This document shows positions 22,009 through 31,155 of a stretch of DNA of 51,530 nt, piece after piece. Below the pieces are notes generated by a model. The model saw only the letters and a program-made list of their open reading frames with translations, did no database searches and was not told where the DNA came from. Source of the DNA: a virus; the IMG/VR virus record IMGVR_UViG_3300050821_000465, positions 1-51,530 of that record; one strand, given 5' to 3'. The position numbers and the translations under genes are program-made. How positions within the stretch are numbered: position 1 is the stretch's first letter; each line of letters starts with the position of its first letter.

Positions 22009-22992
22009 ATGCTGAGCAAATATGTTGACATGCGGCAGCGGCAGCTGGAGCTGGCAGCACCCGCAATCTCTCATTTGATCGGAACCGATCAGGGCTTGGG
22101 TGGCATGTCGTTTCTGATCAACCAACTCGCGACCATTGAAGCTGGTGTCTTCGAGCGCAAGTATGCGCCGCTGCCGTACCAGAAGCTGATGACGATCTCG
22201 ACTGAAGGCGGACCGGGAGTGACATCGTTCATCTACCGGACACTGGACTACGTCGGACAGGCGAAGCGCGCCAGTAACAATGCCGACGATATTCCCTATG
22301 TCGATTTCTCGATGGCTGAGCACGTATCACCTGTCGTGCTTGGGCATGTCGGCTATCACTACTCAACAGAAGAGCTGCGCCAGTCGGCAGTCCTGAATGT
22401 CGCACTGCCAGCGACCAAAGCACGCGCTGCGCTGCGCGCCTACGAGAACCTGATGAACAAGGTTGCACTCGTCGGCGAGAACGGCGATCTCTTCGGGCTG
22501 TGCAACTATCCCGGCGTGCCAGTGGTTCCAGCGGCGCATGCGCCATGGACCAACGCTTCGACCTACAGCGACGTAATCGCCGACGTCAACACGTTGCTGG
22601 CTGCGGTCTACGACGCGACCGCGATGAATGACTACGCCGACACGCTGCTGGTTCCGCCGACGGTCTTCCAGACGTGGACCAACGTCTACATGCCCTACAC
22701 AGGCGAGATGCTGCTTGAGCTGATCAAGCAGAACAACTTCACGACTGTGTCAGGCGGCGGCGAGCTGCTCATCATTCAAGTCCCGCAACTGGAGAAGGCA
22801 TCGCCGACTGCCGGACGTCGTGTCGTTGCCTACAACCGCAGCGCCGATAATCTCGTCATGCACATCCCGATGCCGTTGACGTTCCTGCCGCCGCAGCCAG
22901 TCAACCTCGACCTGAAGATTCCCGGCGAGTTCAAGTATGGCGGCGTCGAGATTCGCTACCTGAACACGATCCGTTACATGGACAACGTGTGA
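22009..22992 (+). CDS. Major capsid protein (DUF2184 family)
   Basis: A 327-residue HK97-fold capsid subunit of the DUF2184 type found in myoviruses with DUF1073 portals. Recognisable parts: the N-terminal LEAGVFE-like stretch (LATIEAGVFERKYAPLPYQKLM), PYVDFSMAEHVSPVVLGHVGYHYSTEELRQS, ALVGENGDLFGLCNYPGVP and the C-terminal MPLTFLPPQPVNLDLKIPGEFKYGGVEIRYLNTIRYMD. The start at 22009 follows GGGAAGGAGTCACA; a longer reading from 21952 is not needed. No delta-domain cleavage signal is obvious. Confidence 0.93.
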   Translation: MLSKYVDMRQRQLELAAPAISHLIGTDQGLGGMSFLINQLATIEAGVFERKYAPLPYQKLMTISTEGGPGVTSFIYRTLDYVGQAKRASNNADDIPYVDFSMAEHVSPVVLGHVGYHYSTEELRQSAVLNVALPATKARAALRAYENLMNKVALVGENGDLFGLCNYPGVPVVPAAHAPWTNASTYSDVIADVNTLLAAVYDATAMNDYADTLLVPPTVFQTWTNVYMPYTGEMLLELIKQNNFTTVSGGGELLIIQVPQLEKASPTAGRRVVAYNRSADNLVMHIPMPLTFLPPQPVNLDLKIPGEFKYGGVEIRYLNTIRYMDNV

Positions 22993-23001
22993 AGGTGGGC
23001 G

Positions 23002-23379
23002 ATGGACAACATCACCGTCGATCGGTTCCGTGAGCTGGTCCCGAAATTCTCTGATCCGACGAAGTACCCAGACGAAGACATCCAGACTGCGATCGATCTG
23101 GCAGTTCTGAACTTCAACAGCTGCGTCTGGGGCGACAAGCTGCAAGCCGGACAGGCACTCTGGGTTGCGCACTGGCTGATGTTCTATGGGACATCAACCA
23201 TTCCTGCGATGACTCGTCCGTCGTTTGCAACCTCAAAGAAAGTCGGCGACACCGCGATCACCTACAGCGACGCCGTCGCCGGAGAGATGCTCAAGAATCC
23301 CTACATGTGGACGCCGTATGGACAGCAGTACTGGTTCATGTTGCAGACGCTTCCCACTACAGGGCTGATGATCGTGTGA
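23002..23379 (+). CDS. Head-tail connector (DUF4054 family)
   Basis: A 125-residue protein: FRELVPKFSDPTKYPDEDIQTAIDLAVLNFN...GQALWVAHWLMFYG is typical of DUF4054 head-completion proteins, helical adaptors under the portal. SD-like AAGGTGGG precedes the ATG. Confidence 0.85.
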   Translation: MDNITVDRFRELVPKFSDPTKYPDEDIQTAIDLAVLNFNSCVWGDKLQAGQALWVAHWLMFYGTSTIPAMTRPSFATSKKVGDTAITYSDAVAGEMLKNPYMWTPYGQQYWFMLQTLPTTGLMIV

Positions 23380-23383
23380 GTCG

Positions 23384-23872
23384 ATGGCATCGAAGGTCAC
23401 ACTAACAACCGTCGTGACTCCCGGCAAGGTGTCGATCCGCCAGCTCTACGATGCGGTGACAGTGAAGCCGGACTATGTGCGCGTTGGATTGCCGGACACG
23501 CCGCACGAAGGCGCGAAGCTGACGATCGCACAGATCGGCGCGATCCACGAGTACGGCGCACCAGCCGCCAACATTCCACAACGTCCATTCCTTCATCCGG
23601 CGCTGCGCGAAGGCGCGCCGCAGCTGGAACGGTTGAGCAAGGCACTGCTGTTTCAGGTACAGAACAACCAGATCACGAAGGAGTATGCGCTGGAGCGGCT
23701 TGGACTGCTGGGACAGGGACTGGTGCAGAAGAAGATCAGGCACGGCGACTTTGTCGAATTGAAACCTGCCACGATCGCAGCAAGGAAGAAGAAGTTTGGC
23801 AGGGCAAGCACTGCGCCACTGCGCGCCAGCGGCCAGATGATGCAGAGCGTGACCTTTGCAGTTGAGAAATGA
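23384..23872 (+). CDS. Neck/virion morphogenesis protein
   Basis: A 162-residue protein with VRVGLPDTPHEGAKLTIAQIGAIHEYGAP and IPQRPFLHPALREG, the signature of the HK97 gp10/Mu virion-morphogenesis family that helps join heads and tails. A basic helix ends the protein. Coupled by ATGA to the next gene. Confidence 0.82.
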   Translation: MASKVTLTTVVTPGKVSIRQLYDAVTVKPDYVRVGLPDTPHEGAKLTIAQIGAIHEYGAPAANIPQRPFLHPALREGAPQLERLSKALLFQVQNNQITKEYALERLGLLGQGLVQKKIRHGDFVELKPATIAARKKKFGRASTAPLRASGQMMQSVTFAVEK

Positions 23873-24159
23873 AGGAACTGCTTCTCAAGCTGTCAACCGC
23901 AACGCAGGAGACGCACGATCCGCTGTGGCGCATCACCGTCTACTGGCTGGTCATCGTCATGTTCTTCGCGCTGCCTGTACTGGTCTTCGCTCTGCATGCT
24001 CTTGCCTTCATCTCGGCGAAATTTCCCGGCGAGTTCGGATACCTGACAGAGTTTCATCGCATCCTAGCCGCGCTGCTGTTCGCAATGCTGGGCTTCAACA
24101 GTTATGACAAACGGCTGATTAACGGTCACGGCATAGCAAAGATTGCAAGCAAGAAGTGA
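23869..24159 (+). CDS. Two-helix membrane protein (96 aa)
   Basis: A 96-residue protein with two transmembrane helices (WLVIVMFFALPVLVFALHALAFI and a shorter FHRILAALLFAMLGF) and a basic C-terminus. Its place between neck genes is unusual for a structural protein. A holin-like role is possible since no lysis cassette was found elsewhere; nothing in the sequence proves it. Confidence 0.72.
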   Translation: MKELLLKLSTATQETHDPLWRITVYWLVIVMFFALPVLVFALHALAFISAKFPGEFGYLTEFHRILAALLFAMLGFNSYDKRLINGHGIAKIASKK

Positions 24160-24210
24160 CGAAGTGCAGAAAAACGTGGCGACGGCTTTCAGCTACAGGG
24201 ACGAAACGCA

Positions 24211-24621
24211 ATGATCGACATGTCTGAGCTGATGAGCGATCCAGACTTTGTGCAACCTGAACCTGTGTCGGTGTTGCGGACTGAGGGCTGGTTCGACGGC
24301 TCCGGCTTGTACGACACTGCACTGCCGTCTGGGACTATCGCGTTCATGATGATCGTCCAGCAGTCAACTCCGGCGCAGCTGATGGCGCTGCCAGAAGGCG
24401 AGCGCGACGGCGACTTCATCACGTGCTGGGCGCACGATCAGCTGATCGTCGCCGACGGCGTCACGTACCAGCAGAGCGATGTCGTCCTGTGGCGCGAGAA
24501 GCAGTATCGCGTCGTGCGCTGTGCCGATCGCAGCGACAACGGATTCTGGGAAGCGATCGCGCAATATGCTCCGGCGACTGGCGGCACAGGCACGCTGCCT
24601 ACACAGTGGAACAGTCAGTAG
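24211..24621 (+). CDS. Head-tail joining protein (136 aa)
   Basis: A 136-residue beta-rich protein in the connector block (GWFDGSGLYDTALPSGTIAFMMIVQQST...QQSDVVLWREKQYRVVRCADRS). Position between the morphogenesis protein and the neck terminator, and its size, fit a head-closure or stopper protein. AGGGACG precedes the ATG. The family name is uncertain. Confidence 0.7.
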   Translation: MIDMSELMSDPDFVQPEPVSVLRTEGWFDGSGLYDTALPSGTIAFMMIVQQSTPAQLMALPEGERDGDFITCWAHDQLIVADGVTYQQSDVVLWREKQYRVVRCADRSDNGFWEAIAQYAPATGGTGTLPTQWNSQ

Positions 24622-25142
24622 TCAACGCGACCTTTCGCGAGACCATCCGCGAAATCCTGCAGCTTCCGCCAGACTACGTCCGTCCGGCAAACCAGAACGC
24701 TCCGGCTGGCGGACTCGAAGCGCAGTTCATGACGGTGCTGATCACCAACGTCACAGGCGAGCGCGGAACCGGAACGCACACGGAAGTTCCGAACTCGCAC
24801 GATCTGCTTTACACCATCGACGGACAGCGCAAGGCAACAGCAAATGTTCAGGCATTCGGCGACGGAGCATTCGATCTGATGCTGAGACTGAATGCACTGC
24901 TCGACTCGGAGTGGGGAACATGGCAGTTCCAGCAAGCAAACTTCGGACTCGTCGAGCGACGCGGTCCGACTGATCTTTCAACTCTCGTCCCGGCGCAGCT
25001 CTGGCAGAGACGCGCACTGATGGAGATCGACTTCTATTTCGTCGTCCATGCCGAAGTTCTCGTGCCGTACTTCTCCAGCTTCGACGTGACTGTCTACATA
25101 GATCAAGACGGCTCCGCACACTACGAGGTGATAGTTCCATGA
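24606..25142 (+). CDS. Neck/tail terminator protein (gp12-like)
   Basis: A 178-residue protein resembling the phage neck terminator (LIC_12616-like) domain: FMTVLITNVTGERGTGTHTEV, then ANVQAFGDGAFDLMLRLNALLDSEWG and LWQRRALMEIDFYFVVHAEV. It caps the tail tube at the neck. GTG 24606 is the likely start; longer readings are arginine-rich shadow. The end overlaps the sheath start by ATGA. Confidence 0.8.
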   Translation: MEQSVVNATFRETIREILQLPPDYVRPANQNAPAGGLEAQFMTVLITNVTGERGTGTHTEVPNSHDLLYTIDGQRKATANVQAFGDGAFDLMLRLNALLDSEWGTWQFQQANFGLVERRGPTDLSTLVPAQLWQRRALMEIDFYFVVHAEVLVPYFSSFDVTVYIDQDGSAHYEVIVP

Positions 25143-26827
25143 GCATACCGATTTCAACGATCGTCAACGTGACCGTGTCGATGCCGCCAGCGTATCCCAG
25201 CGGTACTGGCTTCACAACGCTGCTGGTACTTGGGCAGAGTCCGAACTTGCCACTCGGCGTGCGCGCCAGAGCGTTCTCATCGGTGCAAGCCGTGGGACAG
25301 CAGTTCTCCTCGACTTCAGAGGAGTACAAGGCATCGCTGTCATTCTTCTCGCAGAATCCGCGACCGACTGCCATGGTCATCGGGCGGCGTGTCAGTGCTC
25401 CGGCTGGCGGCGAGCTGCTTGGCTCCGGCAACTACGAGCCGGACATCAAGAAATGGCAAGCTATGCCGCTGGTCTCAATCCTGAACCTGACAGTCGATGG
25501 CACACCGCTGAGCGTCACCAACATGGACTTCTCTCAGTGCGCCAACCTGAACGCTGTCGCTGCCGTCGCCGAAGAAGCCCTGCTGAATCCAGTTCGCGGC
25601 GTAGCTACACTGGCAATGCCGATGGATGCCGGAACCGACACCACCGTCGCGCTGAACAACGCCAAACCCGCACAGGCTGGCGACACTCTGAAGATCGACG
25701 ACGAGCTGATGACGGTGATGGATGCGACCGATCCGAACAATCTGATCGTGACTCGCGCTGCCATGGGTTCGACTGCGGCGGCGCACGTTGTCAACACTCC
25801 GGTTTATATCGGCGTCTCCGGCGTAATGAGTCCGTCGTTCGTTTTCACTGGCAATGCTTTCTACTGCCAGAGCAGCTCGACTGGTCCAAGCTCCGGCGTG
25901 TTTGTCACGTCGCCGACAACCTTGTCAGCAATGTTCGGTTTCGAGGAAGGCGCGATCTCGTCACCGGGGATCGCTGCCGAAGAATCCGTCGATGCAGCAC
26001 TCGATGCATGCTCTGCCGCCATTTCGTTCTATGGCGTCGTACTGACGCGGGACTTCACCGACACTGAAGCCATGGAAGCGGCGGAATGGGTAGAAGCGAA
26101 CACCAAGCTGTTCGGCCATGCTTCCGGCGATCAGAACATGCGCTCGCCTACGGCGACGACCGACTTTGCCAGCGTCGCAAAGGGCAAGGCATATTCGCGC
26201 ACCTGTGACGCGTACAACGATCCGCAGGGACTGGGTGACTACCTGATGGTCTCCGCGCTGGCGCGCGAGCTGGCGGTCGATTTCTCGCAGCCAGACTCGA
26301 CCATCACGATGTGCTTCAAGACCTGTCCCGGCGTGACACCGTCGAACCTGAACACCAACGACAAAACGGTGCTGGACTCAAAGAACGCGAACTACTATGC
26401 GTTCTTTGGAGCTGCGCCGATGTTTGCGACCGGGATCACGGCGAACGGCGGCTGGGTAGACCAGCGTCACGGTCTCGACTATCTCGGACAGCATCTGGCG
26501 GACGCGGCGTTCTCAGGACTCTATGCTGCGCCGAAGATTCCCCAGACTGAGCGCGGCATGGCATACCTGACCGGACTGCTCGATGTCGCCATGCAGGACA
26601 TGGTGAACTGCGGTCTGATCGCGCCGGGGACTTGGAAGGGAACAGGCATTGCTGGCGTCGTCAACACAGGCGACTTCCTGTCGAAAGGTTACAAGATCGT
26701 TGCTGGCAAGATTGCCGATCAGTCCGAAGCCGATCGCGTAGCTCGCAAAGCGCCGCCGATCACGATCGCATGCAAGGGAGCTGGCGCGATCCAGCACGTT
26801 GACATCTACGTTCAATTTGAACAGTAA
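25139..26827 (+). CDS. Contractile tail sheath protein (DUF3383 family)
   Basis: A 562-residue sheath subunit, which fixes the phage as a myovirus. DUF3383 features: IVNVTVSMPPAYPSGTGFTTLLVLG at the N-terminus, SFFSQNPRPTAMVIGRR, EAAEWVEANTKLFGHASGDQN and TERGMAYLTGLLDVAMQDMVNCGLIAPG near the end. A central region (ATLAMPMDAGTDTTVALNNA to VNTPVYIGVSG) is an inserted beta domain. Confidence 0.93.
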   Translation: MSIPISTIVNVTVSMPPAYPSGTGFTTLLVLGQSPNLPLGVRARAFSSVQAVGQQFSSTSEEYKASLSFFSQNPRPTAMVIGRRVSAPAGGELLGSGNYEPDIKKWQAMPLVSILNLTVDGTPLSVTNMDFSQCANLNAVAAVAEEALLNPVRGVATLAMPMDAGTDTTVALNNAKPAQAGDTLKIDDELMTVMDATDPNNLIVTRAAMGSTAAAHVVNTPVYIGVSGVMSPSFVFTGNAFYCQSSSTGPSSGVFVTSPTTLSAMFGFEEGAISSPGIAAEESVDAALDACSAAISFYGVVLTRDFTDTEAMEAAEWVEANTKLFGHASGDQNMRSPTATTDFASVAKGKAYSRTCDAYNDPQGLGDYLMVSALARELAVDFSQPDSTITMCFKTCPGVTPSNLNTNDKTVLDSKNANYYAFFGAAPMFATGITANGGWVDQRHGLDYLGQHLADAAFSGLYAAPKIPQTERGMAYLTGLLDVAMQDMVNCGLIAPGTWKGTGIAGVVNTGDFLSKGYKIVAGKIADQSEADRVARKAPPITIACKGAGAIQHVDIYVQFEQ

Positions 26828-26845
26828 GCACAAAGGAGCAACTCG

Positions 26846-27343
26846 ATGTACGCCTATTCTTTCGCCAGCATTGTTGTGTCCGTGAACGGTGTCCCGATCG
26901 ACAACTTCGCCGAAGGCGACGATGACATCAAGGTCGAGCCGATGGCTGACGCTGCCACGACGAAAGTCGGCGCGGACGGTCACATGGTTGCGTCCATCTC
27001 GGCGAATCGCGGCTGCACTGTCACGCTCAAGCTGCAGCAGACCTCGCCGGGGAATCAGGTCATGCAGAACTTCTACAACCAGCAGGTCGTACAGGGCGCG
27101 CTGTTCGTTCCCTTGTCGATGAGCTGCAAGGACTCGATGAAGCAGGACGCGATCACTGCGACTGGCGGCATCATCACGAAGCAGTCAGTCTGGCAGCGCG
27201 GCGCGAACGCAAACGACTGCGAGTGGACCATGCAGTTCGAGCGTCACGTCGTTGATGTCGGCGTCATCGGAGAACTCTCGTCGGCGATCTCGGTGGCGCG
27301 ATCGGCGGGATCGGTGTTCGGCGCGGCGATCCCCGGCTTCTAA
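26846..27343 (+). CDS. Tail tube protein (DUF3277 family)
   Basis: A 165-residue tube subunit: FASIVVSVNGVPIDNFAEGDDDIKVEPM, GADGHMVASISANRGCTVTLKLQQTSPGNQVMQNFYNQQ and WTMQFERHVVDVGVIGEL are the DUF3277 hallmarks. It follows the sheath with its own site (AAAGGAGCAACTCG). It forms the inner tube driven into the host on contraction. Confidence 0.92.
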   Translation: MYAYSFASIVVSVNGVPIDNFAEGDDDIKVEPMADAATTKVGADGHMVASISANRGCTVTLKLQQTSPGNQVMQNFYNQQVVQGALFVPLSMSCKDSMKQDAITATGGIITKQSVWQRGANANDCEWTMQFERHVVDVGVIGELSSAISVARSAGSVFGAAIPGF

Positions 27344-27356
27344 GGACGGTTAACGG

Positions 27357-27815
27357 ATGGAAGATCACGAAGGAATCAAGCACTTTGAACTAAACGGTCG
27401 CGAGTACGTCTTTCACAAGATGCCATCGACGAAAGCCGTGCGCCTGATAACGCGGCTGGGCAAGCTCTTCGGCGATCCGCTGCTGCGTCTGCTTCTGGGA
27501 GCTGGCGGCAAGATGGTGAAGATCGAGGAAGTGAGTCCGGTCGAACTTGATACGCTCGCAACCAAGCTGCAATTCTTCGAGCGGCTCAACGATGATGACC
27601 TCGTTGAACTCGAACGCATGGTCTTCCCCTATGTCTGGCTGAACAAGCAGCGCATCTTCGCGGGAATGGATACCGATCTGGACACGAAGTTCGACGGCTA
27701 TGAACTCGACAGTCTCACGGTGCTATGGGAGGCGGTCAAGTTCAATCTCTCCCCTTTTTTCAGCGCAATCAGCTCACGTTCCCCCGCCGCGTTCACAATG
27801 ACGGAATCGTCATAG
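27357..27815 (+). CDS. Tail assembly chaperone, short form (G-like)
   Basis: A 152-residue protein between tube and tape measure, where tail chaperones lie. It contains FELNGREYVFHKMPSTKAVRLITRLGKLFG and a helical middle. At 27755-27761 the codons run T TTT TTC, a classic -1 slippery heptamer, 18 codons before the stop. A slip there joins it to the ORF ending at 28015, giving a fusion of about 219 residues. Confidence 0.85.
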   Translation: MEDHEGIKHFELNGREYVFHKMPSTKAVRLITRLGKLFGDPLLRLLLGAGGKMVKIEEVSPVELDTLATKLQFFERLNDDDLVELERMVFPYVWLNKQRIFAGMDTDLDTKFDGYELDSLTVLWEAVKFNLSPFFSAISSRSPAAFTMTESS

Positions 27816-28015
27816 AAAGCGCGAACATCGACTGGTACGTCATGCGACCAGTCATGCGCAACCCGCCGCTCTGCACTCTGCACGAACTCTCCAATGGAAC
27901 CTATTCACTCGACGACCTTGCAGACTTTCATGAAGCCATGGATGAAGAAGAGGAATACCTTCGTCGCTTCCATGAACGCGAAGAAGCAAAGATGAGAAGG
28001 GCGACCCGTGGCTGA
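27725..28015 (+). CDS. Tail assembly chaperone extension (T-like, -1 frame)
   Basis: The -1 frame ORF over the end of the chaperone gene. After the slip the protein continues QRNQLTFPRRVHNDGIVIES...WYVMRPVMRNPPLCTLHELSNGTYSLDDLADFHEAMDEEEEYLRRF, a helical, acidic domain as in lambda GT or its myophage equivalents. It has a possible ATG at 27725, but that start lies upstream of the slip site and has no clear SD, so expression as the frameshifted fusion is preferred. Confidence 0.8.
   Translation: MGGGQVQSLPFFQRNQLTFPRRVHNDGIVIESANIDWYVMRPVMRNPPLCTLHELSNGTYSLDDLADFHEAMDEEEEYLRRFHEREEAKMRRATRG
27755..27761 (+). other. Programmed -1 frameshift site T TTT TTC
   Basis: In the zero frame the codons are TTT TTC preceded by T, giving the X XXY YYZ form. 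The -1 frame is open across and beyond it to 28015, and the zero frame stops at 27817. The location matches conserved tail-chaperone frameshifts. A downstream structure was not modelled. Confidence 0.7.
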
Positions 28016-30224
28016 AGGCACGCTGCTGCAGACCTTCTTCTCGCGCCTCGGCTTCGAGGTGGACGCGAAGGGACTGAATGAGTATCAGGACAAGCTCGTC
28101 GATCTGTCGAAGAAGATGCTGGAGTTCTCCGGCATCACGGCATTGTCAGTCGGCGGCTTGTTCGCGCTGACCAAGGAAGCGACTCGTCCGCTCGCAGAAA
28201 TTCAGCGCATCTCCGAGACCTATGGCATCGCCACGGAAGCGATCGCGACTTACAACCGCATGGGCATCGAGTTCGGCATCACCACGGAAAGCATGACGAA
28301 CTCGCTGGTGACACTGCAGAAGGTTGTGCAAGCGGTCGCGATCGGACAGGGACGCTTTGCGACCAAAGCTCTCCAGCAGTACGGCATCACCGTGAAGGAC
28401 GCGACTGGCAAGGTGAAAGACCTGCGGGAGTTCCTCGGCGACGTAGCGGAACGCATGACGACGATGACGGCTGGTGAGCGCAACCTGCTCGCTACTCGTC
28501 TGGGCATCGATCCCAGCATGATCAGAATGCTTCGTAATGGGCGCGCAGAGTTCGAGAAGCTCTACGACGAAGCCAAGAAGGGACTGCCGTTCAAGGCTGA
28601 AGACTACAAGAAGGCAGAAGACTTCGAGGTTGCATTCAACAAGGCGAAGCGCGCGCTGGGCGTGATCACGGCGACGATCGGCTTGTCGCTGATGCCCATG
28701 TTCCAGAAGGCGATGACCAGCTTCCTGACGTGGTGGCATCAGAACGGCGAAGCCGTCATGCAGCGCATTCATTACTGGGTTGGACTCTTCGCTTCGTCAG
28801 CCGAGAACATACTCACCTTCATCGGCGAGCTGACCGGAAAGACGAACGTGCTCTCGACGGCGATGAAGCTGCTGGGCGCTGCGGTTGGAGTTCTAGTCGC
28901 GACGCAGCTGGCTTCATGGGTGCAAAGTGGAATCTCTGCCATCGGTGGGCTTGTCGGCAGCATAGGTTTGCTCACCAAGTACTACAAGGGTCTCGCTACT
29001 GCCCAAGAAGAGGAAGAAGCCGCTGCATTGATAACAAACCTGTGGATACTCGCCATCGTCGCCGCGATCGCGCTGCTGGCGGCAGCGATCTATCTGATCA
29101 TCGATGACTACGAAGCATGGAAGAAGGGCGGCGACTCGGTCATCGGCGCGATCCTGAAGAAGTTTCAAGGTGCGAGCGAAGCCACGAAACGTTTCTGGCT
29201 GGCGGTGAAGGATACAGCACTCACCGTCTGGAATTTTCTCAAGTCGCTGTGGGGATACGCGGCTGATGCATTCGGCGAAGCGTTGCGGGATGTGGGCAAT
29301 GCATGGGTTGCATTGTGGCCCATCATCAAGCCTGTCCTGATCGCGATCGGCGTCGCGATCGCTGTAGTCATCGCGATCATCATCGGGCTGGCGGCGGTTA
29401 TAGTCTGGGTTGCGGCGAAGGTCATCAGTCTGGCTGCGAAGATCACCGAAGTCCTGTACAAGATGATCTATTCGCCGCTCGACGCGCTGAACACAGCGTG
29501 GGAAGCGTTGAAGCACTGGTGGGATGAAGCTGTCGCCTTCTTCCTCGACGTAGTTCCGCAACTGGCTCACGCTGTCTCTGATGTCTTCCTGAACATCTTC
29601 AACGTTATCGGTCAGCTGTGGATCGACAGCATCGGTCACTGGATACTGAAAGCCGTCGGCTTCATCGGCGGCATCGCCGGGAAGGTCAAGGCATTCTTTG
29701 GATTCGGCAAGGAAGGCGAGAAGCTGGACGCCGACAAGATAGCAGAAGAGGCGAAGAAGGATTGGGACAAGCAGACGCGCGGCGCTGCCAAGGAAGGGAA
29801 GGAATCGAAGGCAGCTAGGGAACGCACGGAAGCACCGCCACTGACAGCAGGTACAAGCGGCGTAGGCGGTCCGCCGCCGGGAACGATCCCAGAGCTTCCT
29901 GCGCCGGGAGCAAAGGTCGCAGCCGGAGTCCAGACCATCGCAGCGCGCGGGATCGCCCAGCAGCGCAGCGAGCGCGGTGTGCAGGTAGCTCCTGTTCCTA
30001 CTCGCGCTAACGTGGTTGCGATGCCGACAGCAGCGCAAGCGATGACAACCAGCCACATCGATGCATCACAGCTGAACTCGAATAATACAGAAGTCAAGGC
30101 GACGATCAACGTGGCAACGCCGGAGGAAGCTGGCAGGGCTTCGGTCGCACTCACCAAAGAAGGCGACAACAAGAAACGTCATCAGCAGTCGGCACGCATC
30201 CTGCAGCCGATCGCTTCGCACTGA
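28008..30224 (+). CDS. Tape measure protein
   Basis: A 738-residue tail-length protein. The N-terminal LFFSRLGFEVDAKGLNEYQDKLVDLSKKMLEF motif and AERNLLATRLGIDPSM segment match myophage tape measures. Two hydrophobic blocks (ITNLWILAIVAAIALLAAAIYLII; VLIAIGVAIAVVIAIIIGLAAVIVWVA) are the membrane-spanning parts that may form a DNA channel. A proline/alanine-rich stretch and a mixed tail end it. GTG start at 28008 overlaps the chaperone stop. Confidence 0.93.
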   Translation: MAEGTLLQTFFSRLGFEVDAKGLNEYQDKLVDLSKKMLEFSGITALSVGGLFALTKEATRPLAEIQRISETYGIATEAIATYNRMGIEFGITTESMTNSLVTLQKVVQAVAIGQGRFATKALQQYGITVKDATGKVKDLREFLGDVAERMTTMTAGERNLLATRLGIDPSMIRMLRNGRAEFEKLYDEAKKGLPFKAEDYKKAEDFEVAFNKAKRALGVITATIGLSLMPMFQKAMTSFLTWWHQNGEAVMQRIHYWVGLFASSAENILTFIGELTGKTNVLSTAMKLLGAAVGVLVATQLASWVQSGISAIGGLVGSIGLLTKYYKGLATAQEEEEAAALITNLWILAIVAAIALLAAAIYLIIDDYEAWKKGGDSVIGAILKKFQGASEATKRFWLAVKDTALTVWNFLKSLWGYAADAFGEALRDVGNAWVALWPIIKPVLIAIGVAIAVVIAIIIGLAAVIVWVAAKVISLAAKITEVLYKMIYSPLDALNTAWEALKHWWDEAVAFFLDVVPQLAHAVSDVFLNIFNVIGQLWIDSIGHWILKAVGFIGGIAGKVKAFFGFGKEGEKLDADKIAEEAKKDWDKQTRGAAKEGKESKAARERTEAPPLTAGTSGVGGPPPGTIPELPAPGAKVAAGVQTIAARGIAQQRSERGVQVAPVPTRANVVAMPTAAQAMTTSHIDASQLNSNNTEVKATINVATPEEAGRASVALTKEGDNKKRHQQSARILQPIASH

Positions 30225-30225
30225 T

Positions 30226-30834
30226 ATGGGCGCACTGGGTCTCGCAGATTTCGCGGCTCCGCAAGTCACGATCATCCACTCGATCGAGAGGCTCACCTTC
30301 GATGCAGTGCTAACCGAGAGCCATCAGTCACAGCTGCAGGTCACGAGCAATCCGGTCGAGACTGGCGTGATGATTTCTGATCACTCCTTCATGCAACCAT
30401 TGAAGGTGACGATCACCGCTGCAGTCAGCGATCTGAAGATGCCGAGTGGCAGCGCAGACTATGACGACGCATCCAGCGGTCGCGCTCGTCGCGCCTTCCA
30501 GCTGCTGCAGGAGCTGCAAGCGAACACTGCGAAGGGCATCGTCGATCCGTTCAGTGTTTCGACCGGACTGCGGCTCTACCAGAAGATGGTCTGCGTCGGC
30601 ATCACGGCGCGACAGGATGCCGATACTGCTTCATTGCTGAGCTTCGATGCAGACTTGCAGGAGATCATTACCGTATCAACGCAAGCCGTCACCTATACCG
30701 CGCCCAAGCCGATGCCGGGGAAACCCAAGCTACAGGCGAAGCCAGTTGTTGAGAAGGGACCGGAACAGCCGAAGCCGCCGCCCAGTCCCGGCTTGGTGAA
30801 AGGTGCGTGGAACTACGTGACCGGGAAACACTAG
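30226..30834 (+). CDS. Dit-like distal tail/baseplate protein
   Basis: A 202-residue protein after the tape measure. IERLTFDAVLTESHQSQLQVTSNPVETGVMISDHSFMQPLKVTITAAVSD is typical of the Dit-like N-terminal domain. RRAFQLLQELQANTAKGIVDPFSVSTGLRLYQKMVC and LSFDADLQEI follow as in this family. The end is a proline/lysine linker. It forms the baseplate hub base. Confidence 0.85.
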   Translation: MGALGLADFAAPQVTIIHSIERLTFDAVLTESHQSQLQVTSNPVETGVMISDHSFMQPLKVTITAAVSDLKMPSGSADYDDASSGRARRAFQLLQELQANTAKGIVDPFSVSTGLRLYQKMVCVGITARQDADTASLLSFDADLQEIITVSTQAVTYTAPKPMPGKPKLQAKPVVEKGPEQPKPPPSPGLVKGAWNYVTGKH

Positions 30835-31155
30835 ATGCCTGTCCTGCTTCCAGTGGCGAGCGAGAAGGAACGATTCACTACCCAGCTGGGCGTCTGGTCG
30901 CTGACGTTCTACCTGTACTTCAACGTGCGATCGCAGCTCTGGATGTTCGACATGACCGATGCGCTGACTGGCGAGCCGCTGCTGCTTGGTCATCCTGTCG
31001 TACTGGGGCAGGACTTTCTGGAGCCGTACATCATGGGCATCGGCGCGATCTTTGCCTACGACACGACTGGGCAGCATGCCGAAGCCACGCCGGACGATCT
31101 CGGCGATCGCGTGCTGCTGCCGTACCTGACGCCGGATGAAATGGCAGCGCCATGA
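30835..31155 (+). CDS. Small baseplate protein / cognate plug (106 aa)
   Basis: A 106-residue beta-rich protein (FTTQLGVWSLTFYLYFNVRSQLWMFDMTDALTGEPLLLGHPVVLGQDFLEPY). This size and position, between Dit-like and hub proteins, is the DUF6983 'plug' family of myophages. Coupled to the next gene by ATGA. Confidence 0.8.
   Translation: MPVLLPVASEKERFTTQLGVWSLTFYLYFNVRSQLWMFDMTDALTGEPLLLGHPVVLGQDFLEPYIMGIGAIFAYDTTGQHAEATPDDLGDRVLLPYLTPDEMAAP

Noticed and set aside
28914-30056. 380-residue antisense ORF opposite the tape measure
   Set aside because: Shadow frame; cysteine/arginine-rich with no domain, while the plus strand has clear tape measure features.
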